Assembly (NCBI GenBank): GCA_030248195.1
Contig: JASAND010013437.1
Coordinates: 1-64,000, forward strand
Length of the DNA: 64,000 nt
Origin: Trissonchulus latispiculum
Lineage: Eukaryota; Nematoda; Enoplea; Enoplida; Ironidae
Direction of reading: 5' to 3'
Below the pieces are notes generated by a model. That model was not told the DNA's origin. It was given only the letters and a program-made list of their open reading frames with translations, and made no database searches. Below are positions 1-11,600 of this stretch, one piece after another. The position numbers and the translations under genes were made by a program. How positions within the stretch are numbered: the stretch's first letter is position 1; each line of letters begins with the position of its first letter.

Positions 1-602
1 TAAAACTCTTACACTACTACATATGTAGTATGTACTGAACTTGCTAGGCATGCTCGGTTCGTTAACTCGTGAAAGTCTCGGGTCGGGTTAACCTAACTAA
101 TTATATACACGCTTTCATACAAGCGTGTGTCTGCTCCCTGATTCGCTAACTAGCTTAGGCTTACGATTGGTAACCTGTTAGTATTATTCATTAATTAATT
201 ATAACTTTAATTAGGTTGAAGTATTTAAAAAACTAATTCCATAACTTTGTTGCATTTTTCTGATCTTTGTAACCATATAAAAATGATTGCAGATTGCATT
301 CCTACGAATTGTTTTGTGCAACAATTTGTATATCATTTGAACGAGCAGAAAAGATGCTACAAAATTGTCGAATTAATTACTTAAACCTTATTAAAGTTAT
401 AGCTAATTAATAACTAATTAATTACCTTCCGTAAGCCTAAGCTAATTAGTGAATCAGTTAGCAGACACATGCTTGTATGAGAGCGTGTAATTAGTGTTTA
501 TTAGGTGGGACCCCCCCCCCCCGAGATTTTCGGGGTGCGGTCCCGAGTTAACGAACCGAGCATGCCTAGCATGTTCAGTTCATAGTGGTGTAAGAGTTTC
601 AT
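1..602. mobile_element. MITE-like element with ~165 bp inverted ends (left end at window edge)
   Basis: Bases 1-165 reappear inverted at 430-602. The outer part around GGCATGCTCGGTTCGTTAAC and the inner part around TAGCTTAGGCTTACG both match. No open frame is present. The right arm carries a C11 run and a GGGGTGCGGTCCC stretch (508-545) where the left arm has only TCGGGTCGGG, so the homopolymer expanded in one arm. The left terminus may lie just outside the window, so no target duplication can be read. Confidence 0.8.
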
Positions 603-1206
603 AGTCTCATTCTATCATGACTCTTGCCTTTTACCTTTAATGGTGAAGGGTGGATCTAGAGCGGTTCAATTAAGGTTCCAAAATTTAGGTTTTATACTAA
701 AATATTGAAAATTTTGTAGTCGTAGCAGTTTGTATTCGTTTAAGTTTTAGTATTCGCCTTAAATCCTGGAAAACCTGCATTGAATATTACGTTTTGGTAG
801 AAAACTTTCCGAGTATAAAGTGTTGTTTTGTTAAAAACAGCATTATAGTCGGATACATGTTACTGAATTTGTGCGCTCATGACTATGAAGGCAGCAAGAC
901 TGACGATGATGGGGTCTTCCGTTGCCAGTAGGGTTACGTCTCCCAGGCCCGGTTCATACTTCATGTGATTCGTGCTTTTGTGCTTCCCGGTCCATACTTT
1001 TGTTAGAAAAGAAACATGCTTTGTACGTTTATAATTCATAGGTCAAAATCAAAACTGCTTTATGCTTTTTTTGGGTGTGCTTTAAAATGTTGAACCGAGC
1101 TCAACATTTTCAGATGTGCTTTGTGCTTAACCATTAACCAAACAAATGCCAGTATTTTTGACATTTTCCAATAGAAAAGGAGAAGCGTAGAATCAGAAGA
1201 GTTTGG
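603..1206. other. Intergenic, no gene seen
   Basis: No coding signal is seen. Around 945-985 there is GGCCCGGTTCATACTTC followed by CGTGCTTTTGTGCTTCCCGG, which resembles the ends of the AGCACAAAGC-rich MITE at 59053-59755 and may be a decayed relative. Confidence 0.5.
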
Positions 1207-1330
1207 GGTAAATCTAGGGTTTCTGGCACCTCAGCCCTAAATCTCCTATGTTTAGCGTGTGAAATTTTATCCCAAAATCCCTAGATTCGTAAAATCTAAC
1301 CTACGTAAGCAGTAAAACCAGGTGCAGCCC
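1207..1330 (+). repeat. Left inverted repeat of the Polinton remnant
   Basis: This runs from GGTAAATCTAGGGTTTCTGG to GGTGCAGCCC and matches 6070-6211 in inverse orientation, including TATGTTTAGCGTGTGAAATT. Confidence 0.8.
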
Positions 1331-1492
1331 AAGATTAGTTCCTACATATAGTATTTATTGCAAAGTTTTATGTAACGTAATGCTATGAAACCCAATAGTA
1401 TGTACATACAAATGTAGCATTTCATTAAATGTTTTTAAACAATGACAGCAGCACTGGTATTTCCCCAAGAGGGGGTTATAAAGTTTGGTTAA

Positions 1493-2910
1493 GGGGGGGG
1501 GGGGCTACGAATTTCACTAAAAGTTCGATGTTGGAAAAGTTAGCTAGTCTTTTGCCATATAATAGTATTAGGTTTAGTGTAAAATAGTTTAAAGTTTGAA
1601 AGAATTCCATGCAGCGTAGCGTCCTGTGGAGCCATCAGAAGTTGGTCTTGTCTGTCCAAAGCTCTACATGACACGTACACAAACTTTGCCTCGCCCTGAT
1701 CGCTATGCGCAATGTACGGTACCCAACTTTTCCAGAAATAGTACTGACATATAGCGCTTTGATATCGTGTAAAAGAATTCTAAGATCAGTGTATAGTTTT
1801 CTGTGCGATACAATCAAAGTGCGAAAAATTGGGTGTTGTAGGTCTATACGGGTGGAGATTAACTAACGTCTAATGAGCTGTGGTTTATCAAAGGAGCCCA
1901 ACTTTGCTCCAATTAATACTCCAAGTATCTGTCTTAACTTAAAATATCTGTGAAAATATAAATAAAAATGACGTGATTTCGTTAATCCCTGCGTTCGCAG
2001 TGCTAGATTACATTATCGATATTGTCGCTGTTATTTGGTGCCATTTCGAAGATGTGAGTCAATTACTCCAAAGTACTGTGACAAAATCGGCTGAAACCTT
2101 GCGCATTACAGGCCAGTGAGTGTACCAGGATGTGCCGATAGCTAGGTCACCAAAGCTCGCTCCAATGTTTAGAAATGCTAGATTGATTTCTCAAAGTATG
2201 GATGGCGATCGCTCCAAAAAGATCTAAGACAGTTGTAAGCGCGTACTGAACGAAGAAAGCGTCATATCGAAAAACGGATTTCATATTCGTATTCAGCAGG
2301 CCAAATAACCCCTATAAGGACCTTTTCGGCAAAATCGGAGACAAAAAATTTTTTGACCCCATTTTTACTGCGCTTAGCTAGCTTTTCAGGCCTAAAAATA
2401 AGGGTTATTTCTTAACAAAAAGTTTGCTAGCACACAAACCAGAAAACCAAAACTCTCGAAACTCACAGACACTTTGCCCCTATTAGAGCCTAATATTTGG
2501 TAAAAAGCTGGGGTAGGCTAGGGGCTGTCAATTTTATTAGATCGAAAACGGCGCACGGTCACATCGCAACTTTTTGTCAAATTTCAAACTTTGAGCTGTT
2601 ATAGCTGAAGAAGGAAGCAACGCTCGAAAGCCGGAATACTTTTATTATTTAGCACTAGTAACAGTTAACATTTGTGTCAAAAAGTTTCAGAATTGGCCAA
2701 ACCGTTAATCCACCAGAATTCAGAAAAGCTTTTTCAAAAAACCCACTTTTCGCACCAAAATTTCGACTTTGGCGTAGTGCCAGAATCGATGTGTGTTAGA
2801 TATAATAATGCCCACTACGGACTATTTAACCTTGATATGTTAGCTAATCATATGCCGAAAGGTAGGTCTCTCTGAATAAGTTGGGCAAAACCGTTCGTAG
2901 CCCCCCCCCC
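1493..2910 (+). mobile_element. TTAA-flanked element with poly-G inverted ends, copy 1
   Basis: TTAA at 1489-1492 and 2911-2914 bounds an element that begins with a G12 run then GCTACGAA and ends with TTCGTAGC then C10. Its inverted homolog is at 17786-18818. The TTAA target fits piggyBac- or Kolobok-type transposases, but no transposase is encoded. Copy 1 carries about 390 extra bases (about 2085-2475) absent from copy 2. Short open frames inside have no ATG, and one is broken by a stop in copy 2, so the element is probably non-autonomous. Confidence 0.85.
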
Positions 2911-2962
2911 TTAAGTACTTGTTCTCGTAAAGTAGTTCAAGAGTCCAGTGTAAGCAATACTT

Positions 2963-3387
2963 TCAATCTCCGTTGCAAATGACGTTGTAGTTTGCCAAAT
3001 CAATGAGGCCGATGTTGCAGATTTTTTGAAAACCGGAGTTGTGGTAAGTCAAAACAGGCTGGCCAAAAGATTCGTATAGTTCGCAGCTGACTGGACCTAA
3101 ATTTTTCCTCCACAAAAATCCAAATGCATGTTCCAACAGCAAATTTAACGTATCGTTGCGATTCGCTGCATCTAGATTACGCAGTGGCATTATTATCCAC
3201 AAATCGTTAAACTCGTCTACTTGAGTTACTCGTCGCTGCGTTACTTTCATAGATACAAATGGATAGGTATGCTCCATTGCAACAATCACAGACAATCGTT
3301 TAAGAACTGGCGATGAGTAGCGCGAATACAGGAGTCTGTTTTCTGCTAGAATTTCATGCGTAATTGCTTGAGGGACAGGACAAATTG
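2963..3387 (-). CDS. Unrecognized open frame inside the Polinton remnant
   Basis: An uninterrupted minus-strand frame of about 140 codons runs from a stop near 3388 to 2963, antisense to its neighbours and overlapping the start of the integrase-type tail. The only early ATG lies near 3283. The composition is protein-like (for example DEFNDLWIIMPLRNLD), with no motif I can name. It could be a fragment of a Polinton capsid or polymerase gene, or a chance frame; I do not assign a function. Confidence 0.25.
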
Positions 3388-3738
3388 GACTCTACAGAGT
3401 TTTTCTCCTTGGCAAATATCCTTGGCTTCGTCCACAAAGAAGAAAATGGATGTTACCTAGTCGCTACAACGCATGGAATGATTAAGCAATGGTTCCATCC
3501 GTCGTCTTTGGTAAAGGCAGCGAACACCTTTCTCCTGGAGACTGATGTCGACCTTCAGAAGTCTATCCCACTCCGTAGTATTGTACGGCAAGCATCAATT
3601 GGCGGAGGACAAGGCTACGTTAAATTCGAGTGTGCTTCGGGCCCGAAACAATGTCAAACCAATAGATGTAAATGCAAAAAGCAAGGTCAAGAATGCACAT
3701 CCCACTGCCATAATTCCGGCATTTGCTTGAACAAATAG
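3364..3738 (+). pseudogene. Cys-rich C-terminal tail of an integrase-like protein (fragment)
   Basis: The frame has no ATG start and follows an in-frame stop at 3361. Its C-terminal part carries the order ISIxLRxx...GGGQGYVKFECA...CxxNRCKCKKxGxxCxxxCHxxxxC. Known: a tail of this type (GQG segment, then clustered CxC/CxxxCH cysteines) follows the integrase core in KRBA2/SCAND3-like proteins and related transposon integrases. The upstream part (about residues 15-45, NILGFVHKEENGCYLVATTHG) resembles the small beta-rich domain that precedes it. The catalytic DDE core is absent. Position beside the packaging ATPase suggests it belongs to the Polinton, but capture from a Ginger-like element cannot be excluded. 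Confidence 0.5.
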
Positions 3739-4375
3739 CAAAAAACTTGTCATAAAATTGAAAGGATTTCGCCATATTAAAATTTGAATGTTGAATGTGG
3801 ATTGAATTTATTTGATTAAAAACTGAAGTCAAGCAAATAGTACAATTTAAATTTCATTAAAAGACTGGGTAATAAATAAATAAATAAAATAGCTATACAT
3901 ACGTAAAATACACACTAAAGTCACTACTAAAGCTAAATAACAGCTATAAACACAAATATTCTGCACTTCTAGTTCATAGTTTAAAAATTTACGCATGTGT
4001 CCAATCCTGCTCTGGACACATAGATAATTTACTCATCTGTCCTGACAGAATGCGATAATTGCAAATATTTATCTATCTGTCTGCGCACATGCCTAATTTA
4101 TCTATCTGTCTGGACACTTTCAGAAGTGTCCAGTTTATTCATCTGCCCGTAACAGATATAAGCGTATAATATAATATAATAAACGTAGTATATATAATAA
4201 AGTCGTATAATAAACGACTCGTCCCAATGGATTGGTAAAAATAAACTTGGAACGATACTCATGAAGATTCGAGATGAAATATTAAATGAACAACTTGTAT
4301 GAATGTTATGTGTAATATGACAAATGAATTAATAAAAACGTTTCGTTTTGAATACTAGAATCGTTAATCTCAGTA

Positions 4376-5022
4376 ATGGCAAATAAGATAATCCCGAATC
4401 CTTTCCTCAAATTTCAACACCCTTTTACCTGTATAGTTGCCGCCCCAACAAAAGCAGGTAAAACTACTTTTGTTTCACGCCTACGTCGTTTCTCGAGCGA
4501 AATGATTAATCCTCCACCGGAAAGATTAGTTTGGTGTTGTAGCGAGTGGCAGCAAGCATATGATCAAATTGAAGATGTAGAGTTTATCAAAGGTTTGCCA
4601 CATATAAATGAATTGAAAACTGGCAAATGTAATATAGTAGTACTTGATGACTTAATGACAGAGATCCAAGAAAGCAACCAACTGATTCAATTGTTTACGC
4701 GTGGTTGTCATCATTGGTCATGTAGTGTGATTCATATAACACAGGATATATTTTTCCATAAGAAAAGAACAAGTCGTATAAATTCTCAGTACATCATTCT
4801 TAGAACCCAGCAGACAAACTCACTCCCAGAAATTTAGCTAAGCAAATGTTTCCAGGGAAAGTAGAGGGCTTCATACAGGCATTTGACCATGCAACAAAGA
4901 CGCCACGTGGATACATTCTTTTGGATCTAGATCAAAATACTCCTGACGAATACAGGACAATATTTCCGGATGAGCTTAATGGTGTGTACACGTTAAAAAT
5001 ACATAAAAGGAGCACAAGATGA
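4376..5022 (+). pseudogene. Polinton packaging ATPase (FtsK/HerA/A32 type), frameshifted
   Basis: Role in intact Polintons: pumps element DNA into capsids by ATP hydrolysis. Seen: starts at ATG 4376; the phosphate-binding loop is residues 23-30 (APTKAGKT), the Walker B strand NIVVLDDLM is residues 86-94, and the family-typical PPPERLVWCCSEWQ segment is near 46-59. The first frame stops after 153 codons at 4837, but the C-terminal third continues in another frame from about 4803 to 5022 (QMFPGKVEGF, RGYILLDLDQNTPDEYR), so one base has been lost or gained near 4803-4812. Intact homologs run on in a single frame, so this copy is inactive. A second, diverged copy of the tail (DENTPEEYSLRATILPDQL) follows in a third frame at 5018-5269, probably a tandem duplication. 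Confidence 0.85.
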
Positions 5023-5269
5023 AAATACTCCTGAAGAATACAGTCTTAGAGCTACAATACTTCCGGATCAGCTACCTTGCAGAGGAATCTCTGAATTTAA
5101 TATTTGCACTGCCGCTGATGGACTGTTTTGTGCTTTTCTTGTGGAAACTAAACGCTATTTCGTTAATTGCAAGGAACTCGTTAACTCGTTCTTCCAGATG
5201 CTTGTGGAACACTTACTACTTGTCACTAGTCTAAGTTTCTCTGTTAAACTAGCGCGTACTTCCCTGTAA
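5018..5269 (+). pseudogene. Second, diverged copy of the ATPase tail
   Basis: An open stretch without a start codon. Its first codons (DENTPEEYSLRATILPDQL) repeat the DQNTPDEYRTIFPDEL tail found 90 bases upstream, then continue with unrelated sequence to a TAA at 5267. The best reading is a partial tandem duplication of the ATPase 3' end. The rest is not recognized. Confidence 0.4.
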
Positions 5270-5332
5270 AAGTGTCTATAAATTTAATTTTATTTGTTTT
5301 ATGCCGCAATGGCGGGACCCCTACCTATTTAA

Positions 5333-5596
5333 CATTGGCTAGCGGCATGGGGCCGTGCGGTCGTAAGGATCTATGAGCGTGACTTCATGGATTTGGTGAC
5401 GGAACACCAAACAAGTGCCCAGCGGAAGTCTCGACCCGTCATGTGTTCGACACCCATGCCTACATGTGGGTGCCTTACCTATCGTCACGCCCCGTCAGTC
5501 GGGGGCGTGCCCGCTGTACTGGAAGACGTGGCGGGGAAGGCGTTACTAGCCCGATGCAAAAAGGAACCAGACTTTTTAGTTAAAACTCGTCATTAA
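5333..5596 (+). CDS. Unrecognized open frame in the Polinton remnant
   Basis: An open frame of about 87 codons between stops at 5330 and 5594, with a first ATG at 5387. It is more GC-rich than its surroundings and encodes CSTPMPTCGCLTYRHAPSVG. There is no recognizable domain. Position after the ATPase would suit a Polinton structural gene fragment, but nothing in the sequence proves it. Confidence 0.25.
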   Translation, partial: HWLAAWGRAVVRIYERDFMDLVTEHQTSAQRKSRPVMCSTPMPTCGCLTYRHAPSVGGVPAVLEDVAGKALLARCKKEPDFLVKTRH

Positions 5597-5599
5597 AAA

Positions 5600-6069
5600 T
5601 CATAATTAATAGTGATAGTGATATGGGATGTGTTAAAGCTGCATATGAACCTTATTCAAACCACCCAGCCATCTCCCCGTAACTTTTTCGAAACTATAAA
5701 TTTCATTAGTACTAATCGATCTCACCTTATCCGTCCACCGTAGAAAAAAGATTCATACGCGGCTCCTGGCTTTAGAATAGGAATCATATAGAAAATAAAC
5801 GCTTTGCTTTGAAAATGAAATAGAATTGGAAATTTTATGAAGACGTAGGGAAACTACTCGTAGGTCAAAGTAAAATCCAGGCTAGCACACTACTGCACTT
5901 ATAATAGCAAACTCCATAACTAGAAAGGAACAAAGAAGCAACTGCTTTCATCTATTACCTAGACCAATGTGAAGCTATGATAGCAGTGACGTCCTTTACT
6001 GCAGTTTTTGATTTTTTGCAGGTTTTTGCACTGCAGTTAAGTTAAAGGTTTATAAATAGATATTTTTTC
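5600..6069. other. No gene seen
   Basis: AT-rich sequence between the last open frame and the right Polinton repeat. No conserved motif or open frame was noticed. Confidence 0.6.
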
Positions 6070-6211
6070 AGGCTGCACCTACTTTTACTGCTTAGGTAGG
6101 TTACTTTTTACGAATCTAGAGATTTTGGGGTAAAATTTCACACGCTAAACATAGGAGATTTAGGACTGAGGTGCCAGAAATGGCTGAGGTGCCAGAAACC
6201 CCAGATTTACT
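6070..6211 (-). repeat. Right inverted repeat of the Polinton remnant
   Basis: Inverse match of 1207-1330. It contains a short local tandem duplication of GCTGAGGTGCCAGAAA around 6170-6198 that the left copy lacks. Confidence 0.8.
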
Positions 6212-6674
6212 ACTGGGGTTTCTAGTAAAGGAAGGAAAGGAAAGGATAGGAAAAATTATAAAAATTGAAAAGTAAGTAAATCTAGAGTAAATAATAAAGT
6301 ATTAATCTAGACTGTTGTTAAATGAAATTTTAGTAATTATATATTTTAACTTAAAATCATTTGTTTACAACTACTGTATTTTTGCTGTTGTCTTGATAAA
6401 ATTTTATCTACTTTGGCAAATACACATACGGTTTTGAAGTTGATCGAAATACCAGAAATTTTTGCTTTCACGTTTTTGAAAGTTGCTTTTCAAATTAATT
6501 TGTGACTGAATTTACATAGTTTCCATGTAAGTGTGGTAACCAGGTATCGTGACTTGTGCTTTACTGCCATTTTTATCTTTTTATCAATTTATTGTGTGGG
6601 AGACACTATCAAAGGTTTCTGCAATGTCTACGACAGCTATGAAAGTTTCCTTACCAATAGGTCAAATCATTTAA

Positions 6675-7656
6675 GGTGGTGATTCCTTTTGGGCACATAT
6701 TGTTATTTGGTGGCGTAAATCAAGACGAAATTTGATGAAACTTTCCGAAATAAGTTCTTTTAGCGTTCTAACACCCTCCGCGCAATCCGGATTCAAAAAT
6801 TCGAGATTTCCGGTCAGAGTTGTTTTTCCCAATTTTTGAACGTTTGGCAGCAGCTATACAGTTATGACTATATGCATTCGAAAGATCTCATTGTGCTTCA
6901 CATTTTTGCTTTTTAAAGCAAGTTTCTAGCTTTTCTCTACCGTGAGATATAGACGTTTTTCTTGTTTTGGCGTAGAACAAACGTCATTTTTGCAGAAATC
7001 AAATAATCCAACATTTCTTGAACTACGCAAGCCGTAAAATCAAACTAAGGGCGTCGATCTGAAGGTCTCACAGGGACAAATTATCCGACGCATGATCGTC
7101 TTCCAACTGTTATCCTGTAGGCTGCTATCATAAAAAATGTAGTTTTTGCAAAAACACGACCAATTTTTTTCCAAAGATTGTGGAGCATTCACCATGCAAG
7201 TTGGAGGGCTGATACTGAACAAATGTGTTCTGCACAAATATACCCAGGGACGATTTTTTAGTTGCCCCGATTGCTGCTTTCTAGCTATAGTAATCGCTTG
7301 ACAAATTTGGAAAAAGTAGGTAAAATCCAGGTTACGCACACATTTCAGCTTATTTCTCTATAACGAAGAGCGATTTCACAATAAATAAAAAATCGACCCC
7401 AGCTATTTGATGGAGGTATCCAATGATATAACCGATGTCTCGCGAAAAAATTTACTTGAGTCTGCAAAAATTCTGGAAAATTATACTTCTTCTAAAATGT
7501 GTTAAAACTATTTTAGAAAAGCAACATTAGTTTCGTGGCATGCATTAAAAAGAGAAAATGTCAAGCTACATTTTGATATAAAAATGGCTTCTTAACTCCA
7601 AGTAATGAATGAGTTATAATGGTGCAAACTTTATGTGACCAAAGGGAATCACCACC
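6675..7656 (+). mobile_element. TTAA-flanked element, GGTGGTGATTCC ends
   Basis: TTAA at 6671-6674 and 7657-7660. The inverted ends GGTGGTGATTCC continue to about 25 bp (TTTGGG/TCACATA). There is no transposase frame. The interior at 7250-7640 is collinear with 20905-21450 (shared AAATCCAGGTTACGCA and GATGGCTTCTT), so there is a second, diverged copy. The segment 6845-6955 is a dispersed repeat also at 17320-17425 and weakly at 62060-62155. Confidence 0.8.
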
Positions 7657-7660
7657 TTAA

Positions 7661-8649
7661 GCAATGCAACAGTTACGTAACAGTGGAACGGCCGGACAGA
7701 TATCCATGCTGTTTACTTGATATTAACTTGTTTTTAGTAAATGGGTAGTTAGGGTAGGTAGTAAGATAGTAGCAAGTAAAGTAGGCAGGTATGGGTCCCT
7801 CACCCCCCCCTAGAATCAGGACTTTTTTGGTTTTTTGGCTTTTTTTGACTTTTTTATTTTATATTTGCTTCGTAGATACGTCAACATTTTAATATTGTCT
7901 GTCACGTCAAGTCCACGTCATCCACGCCATAGTCAAACACATGCCGCATAAATAAGTGAATGAATGAATACAGAAATAAAAACAAACAAATAAATGTAAA
8001 GAAGACAAAGTCAAATGTAATGTTTCGGTTTGCGCCCGCACACCTAATAAGAGCAGAGTTGGGATTAAAATGCAAAATCATAACATAGTGGTGGATCGCA
8101 TCTGCGGTTATGATGGTTTTTTATTTTTCTTTACACATTTGTTTAATAATTTCTGTATGTTATCCTAAATTGCAGCACTAACGCTCTTGCTTCATACATG
8201 ATTGTTGGTCTATTTTTTCCAATTATGTTCCATTTCCAATTATGAAAAGTTGTTTGGCTTGCAAGTAAAATGGGGTGGTCGGGGTGGGTCAGCCAATAAC
8301 AATGGGTGCGTGGTGGATTCGGATCATAAGGTGTGGCTGGGCAAAATATCTGGAGGGGGTGGGGGTTGAGGGCGGGGGGTGTCGGCGAAAATTGCCCAAA
8401 AACTACTAAATTTTCGATTTTTTTGCCATTTTTATTTGCTATTTTTTGCTGCTGAACTAAAAAATTAACTATTTTTAAAATAAATTTAAGCTTACATAGC
8501 TGAAAATGCTTAAAAACGCCTAAAAATCCAGCAAAACCGGAAATATTTTTCAAAATTTACTCTCAAATTTTACTCAGAAATAATAATAAATATAAATACT
8601 CTCAGAAATAATACCAATACTCAAGTTTGACCAGCGCAAAGGCCCGGCC
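7661..8649. other. Intergenic, no gene seen
   Basis: AT-rich with a few short G or C runs. The open frame at 8143-8553 on the minus strand has biased Pro/Lys/Phe composition and no domain. Nothing here supports a gene. Confidence 0.55.
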
Positions 8650-11600
8650 CCCCTCAACCATAAGTGCATAGGTGTACCTGGGGTGGGGGGGGGGAACCCC
8701 TCCCCCCAAATGGAAAAGTGCCGACCCCACCCATAGGTGTACCACCTGTTTGGGTTGGGGGGGGGAGTAGAAGGTCCAAATTTGGCTCGGGGGACCCCAC
8801 CAAAATCCGAAATTTGGGGGAGGGGGACCCCCCCCTAAACTGTACCCAAGTTTTTTTAGCTAAAAATGCTCCTTTTTCGATGTACAGTACATTAAACATA
8901 CTCAAAAGCTTCTGTCAGTAGTTTTCGTATGCGAAAGTAGGGCTTGAAAATTGACAAATTTGCGCTAATATATGCCTAAATTAGCCCAGATTGTGGTTTA
9001 TAATTGCGTATATATGTTACCTTTAATTGCTATAAATAACCATCTTTAGCTCTTTATATGTGATTTATAGCCGTTTTTTCGAATTTTTTTAAAAAATTTT
9101 CAGAAATTGCAAAAAATTTTTTCAAAAATTTAGCGTTTTTTTCCTGGTTTGGACCCAATTTTAGGGGGGGAGGGGGGTTTGAGCTCGGCTTGGGGGGGAG
9201 TAGCTGAGGTCGGGTAGGGGGGGAGGGGGGTATGGCCTCTCCGTGGGGGGGGTCTCACAGGGGGCAAACTGTAGCCTGGTACACCTATGACCCCACCCTC
9301 GAAATTTTGGAGGCAGACCCCACCCCCAAATGGTCAAATCCCAGAACCCACCCACCCAAATTTGCCAGACCCCACGTCCCCACCCTCAAAATTTTGAAAA
9401 TTTTGCCTCAAAATTAGTAAAAATTCGAAATTTTTGCAAAAAATCTAAGTTTTTTCGAACAAATGAGCAAAAATGAAGAAATATTGTTGATTTTTAGTTG
9501 GAAATAACGCTTTTTTAGCAGATTTGCGAATTTTTTCTAAATTTTTGACCAAAAAAGTTTTTACCCCCCCCCAGATTAGATTTTTCCGGACCCCACCCCA
9601 CCTCAAAACGGCTGACCCCACCCACCCTAATTTCGGCTACCCCCTCCCCCAACTTTTTCTCAAGGTACACCTATGCATAGGTGTGGCTGGCGAAAAAAGT
9701 TTGGGTGGGGGCATAGGTGTAACGGAGATTTGGGGTGGGGGAGGCTCCCCCCAACATTTTCTGGGGGCGGCCCCCGCTGGCGACCCCCCCCCCCCCCCCC
9801 CCCCCCCACCCCCCCCCAGGACCCCCCCAACCCTCCCCCATAAAATGTTTCATTTTTATGCCAAAAATTGCATTTTCAGCCGTTTATAATGATAAAAAAC
9901 ATCTAACCATAAAGTAATTTTAACATTAGACAGTGGTTTTTAAACTCAAAAACTTGATTGCCAACATGTTTCCAAGTCTAAAATATGGTCAATATTGAGT
10001 CATAAGACCTATAATACAGTTAAAAACGTGTATTTCTTATAATAATAAACAGCTTAAGCCAAAAATTTGGACATTTTTGAAAATTTTTTCAAAATTTACC
10101 CTAAAAATACCCAATTTTAGGCCATTTTTCGCGCCGTCAGCGCGACTACCCCCCCCCCCCCCCCCCCACTTGGGGGGGGACGTCCCCCCCCAAAAAAGTT
10201 TTGGGGGAGGGTTGAAAAAAGGCTAGGGGGGGGCTACCACCCCCAACCCCCCCCCCCCACCTTACACCTATGGGTGGGGGTTCAAAAAAAGTAGGGAGGG
10301 GGGTTTGGCGAAAAAAGGGAAAAAAAGGGGAGAGGGAGTCGCGAAAAGTCGATTTGGGGGGAGGGGTAAGAAAAATTTTCTAGGGGGAGTCGGCGAAAAA
10401 TTTCGAAAAAGTAGGTTTTTCGACTATCGTTAAAAAATTGAAAAATTTTCTTAACTTGCAGCTGTTTTTGACGATTTTTAGCTTAAATAAGCGATTTCTA
10501 GCAATTTTTTGCTAAGTTTTTGGAATTTTTTTGGAAAAATTTCGAATTTTTATCTAAAAATTTTCAAAAATGTATATAGGTAGGGGTTTGAAAATTTTTA
10601 GGGGGAGGGTCTGGAAAAATCGATTTGGGGGGAGGGGTAGGAAAAAATTCTTTGGGGGGGGGGGGGGTTTTGCGACCCCTCCATTTGGGGGAAGGGGTCA
10701 TAATTGCCCTGGAACGTTGGGTCTGGGGACGGGGGGGGGTAAAACTTGGCCGACCTCCAAAATGTGATGGGGGTACCCCCCTCCCCCACCCCCCCCCCCC
10801 AGAATTCGGACCTCAGAAATTACGAAAAATGGCCAAAAAATGCAAAATTTTCTGTAATTTAGCCCTTTTTTCATCAAAATAAGGCTTGTTCTTAACGTTT
10901 TAGGCGTTTTTGCACCGTTTTAAAGCGATTTTAGGTCAAAATTTGAGAAAAATTTTTCAAAAAATGACCATTTTCGGCCAAAATTAACTTTTGGGGTCCA
11001 AAAATCGTTGGGGGGGGGGGTTGCGGCCTGCGGGGAGGGAGGGGGGTAGCCGAAAGTTGGGGAGGGTATGTAAGTCAAAAAATCTGGGGGGGGGGGGTAA
11101 ATTTGGTCAAAAATTTTGGGGGGGGGGGGGGGGGGGGGACACCCCCCCCCCCCCCCCCCCCCCACCCCCCTGGTTTTTTCCTAGGCAAAAATTTTGGGGG
11201 GGGAGGGAAGTCTGGGGGGGTCCCCCCCAGGTCTGGGGGGGGGCTCGGATTTCTGGGGGGGGGGGGCGAAAAATATTTCAAAAAAATGCCTAAAAATAGC
11301 TATTTTTTGCTGCTAAGCTAAAAAATTAACTATTTTTAACTTAAATTTAAGCTTAAAATAGCTAAAAAATGTTTAAAAATGGGTAAAAATCCGGCGAAGC
11401 CGGAAAAAATTTTCAAAATTTACCCTCAAAACCCTATTTTTCCGGGCATTTTGGAGTTCTGGGGGGGGGAAGGTCCCAATCCTGGGGGGGCGATTCTGGG
11501 GGGGGGCGACCCAAGTCTGGGGGGGGGGAACGAAATTCTGGGGGGCCCCCACCCCCCCCCGTAGGAAAAAGCCACCCCCCAAAGGAAACTATGGTAGGGG

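Larger units (their letters stand above)
1207..6211. mobile_element. Decayed Polinton/Maverick with inverted ends
   Basis: Seen: an inverted repeat at 1207-1330 and 6070-6211 encloses about 5 kb containing a packaging-ATPase relic (4376-5022) and an integrase-type Cys-rich tail (3364-3738). Known: Polintons are 15-20 kb self-synthesizing DNA transposons with long inverted repeats, a packaging ATPase, an integrase, polymerase B, a protease and capsid genes. Inferred: this is a deletion derivative that lost most genes. The right terminus read inward is AGTAAATCTGGGG, which fits the AG start usual for Polintons. No clear 6 bp target duplication was found. A TTAA element (1493-2910) is nested just inside the left end. 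Confidence 0.65.

Noticed and set aside
1635..1817. 60-codon minus-strand frame conserved in both TTAA element copies
   Set aside because: It has no ATG at its start and no domain; the other conserved-looking frame of the element has a stop in copy 2, so coding is unlikely.
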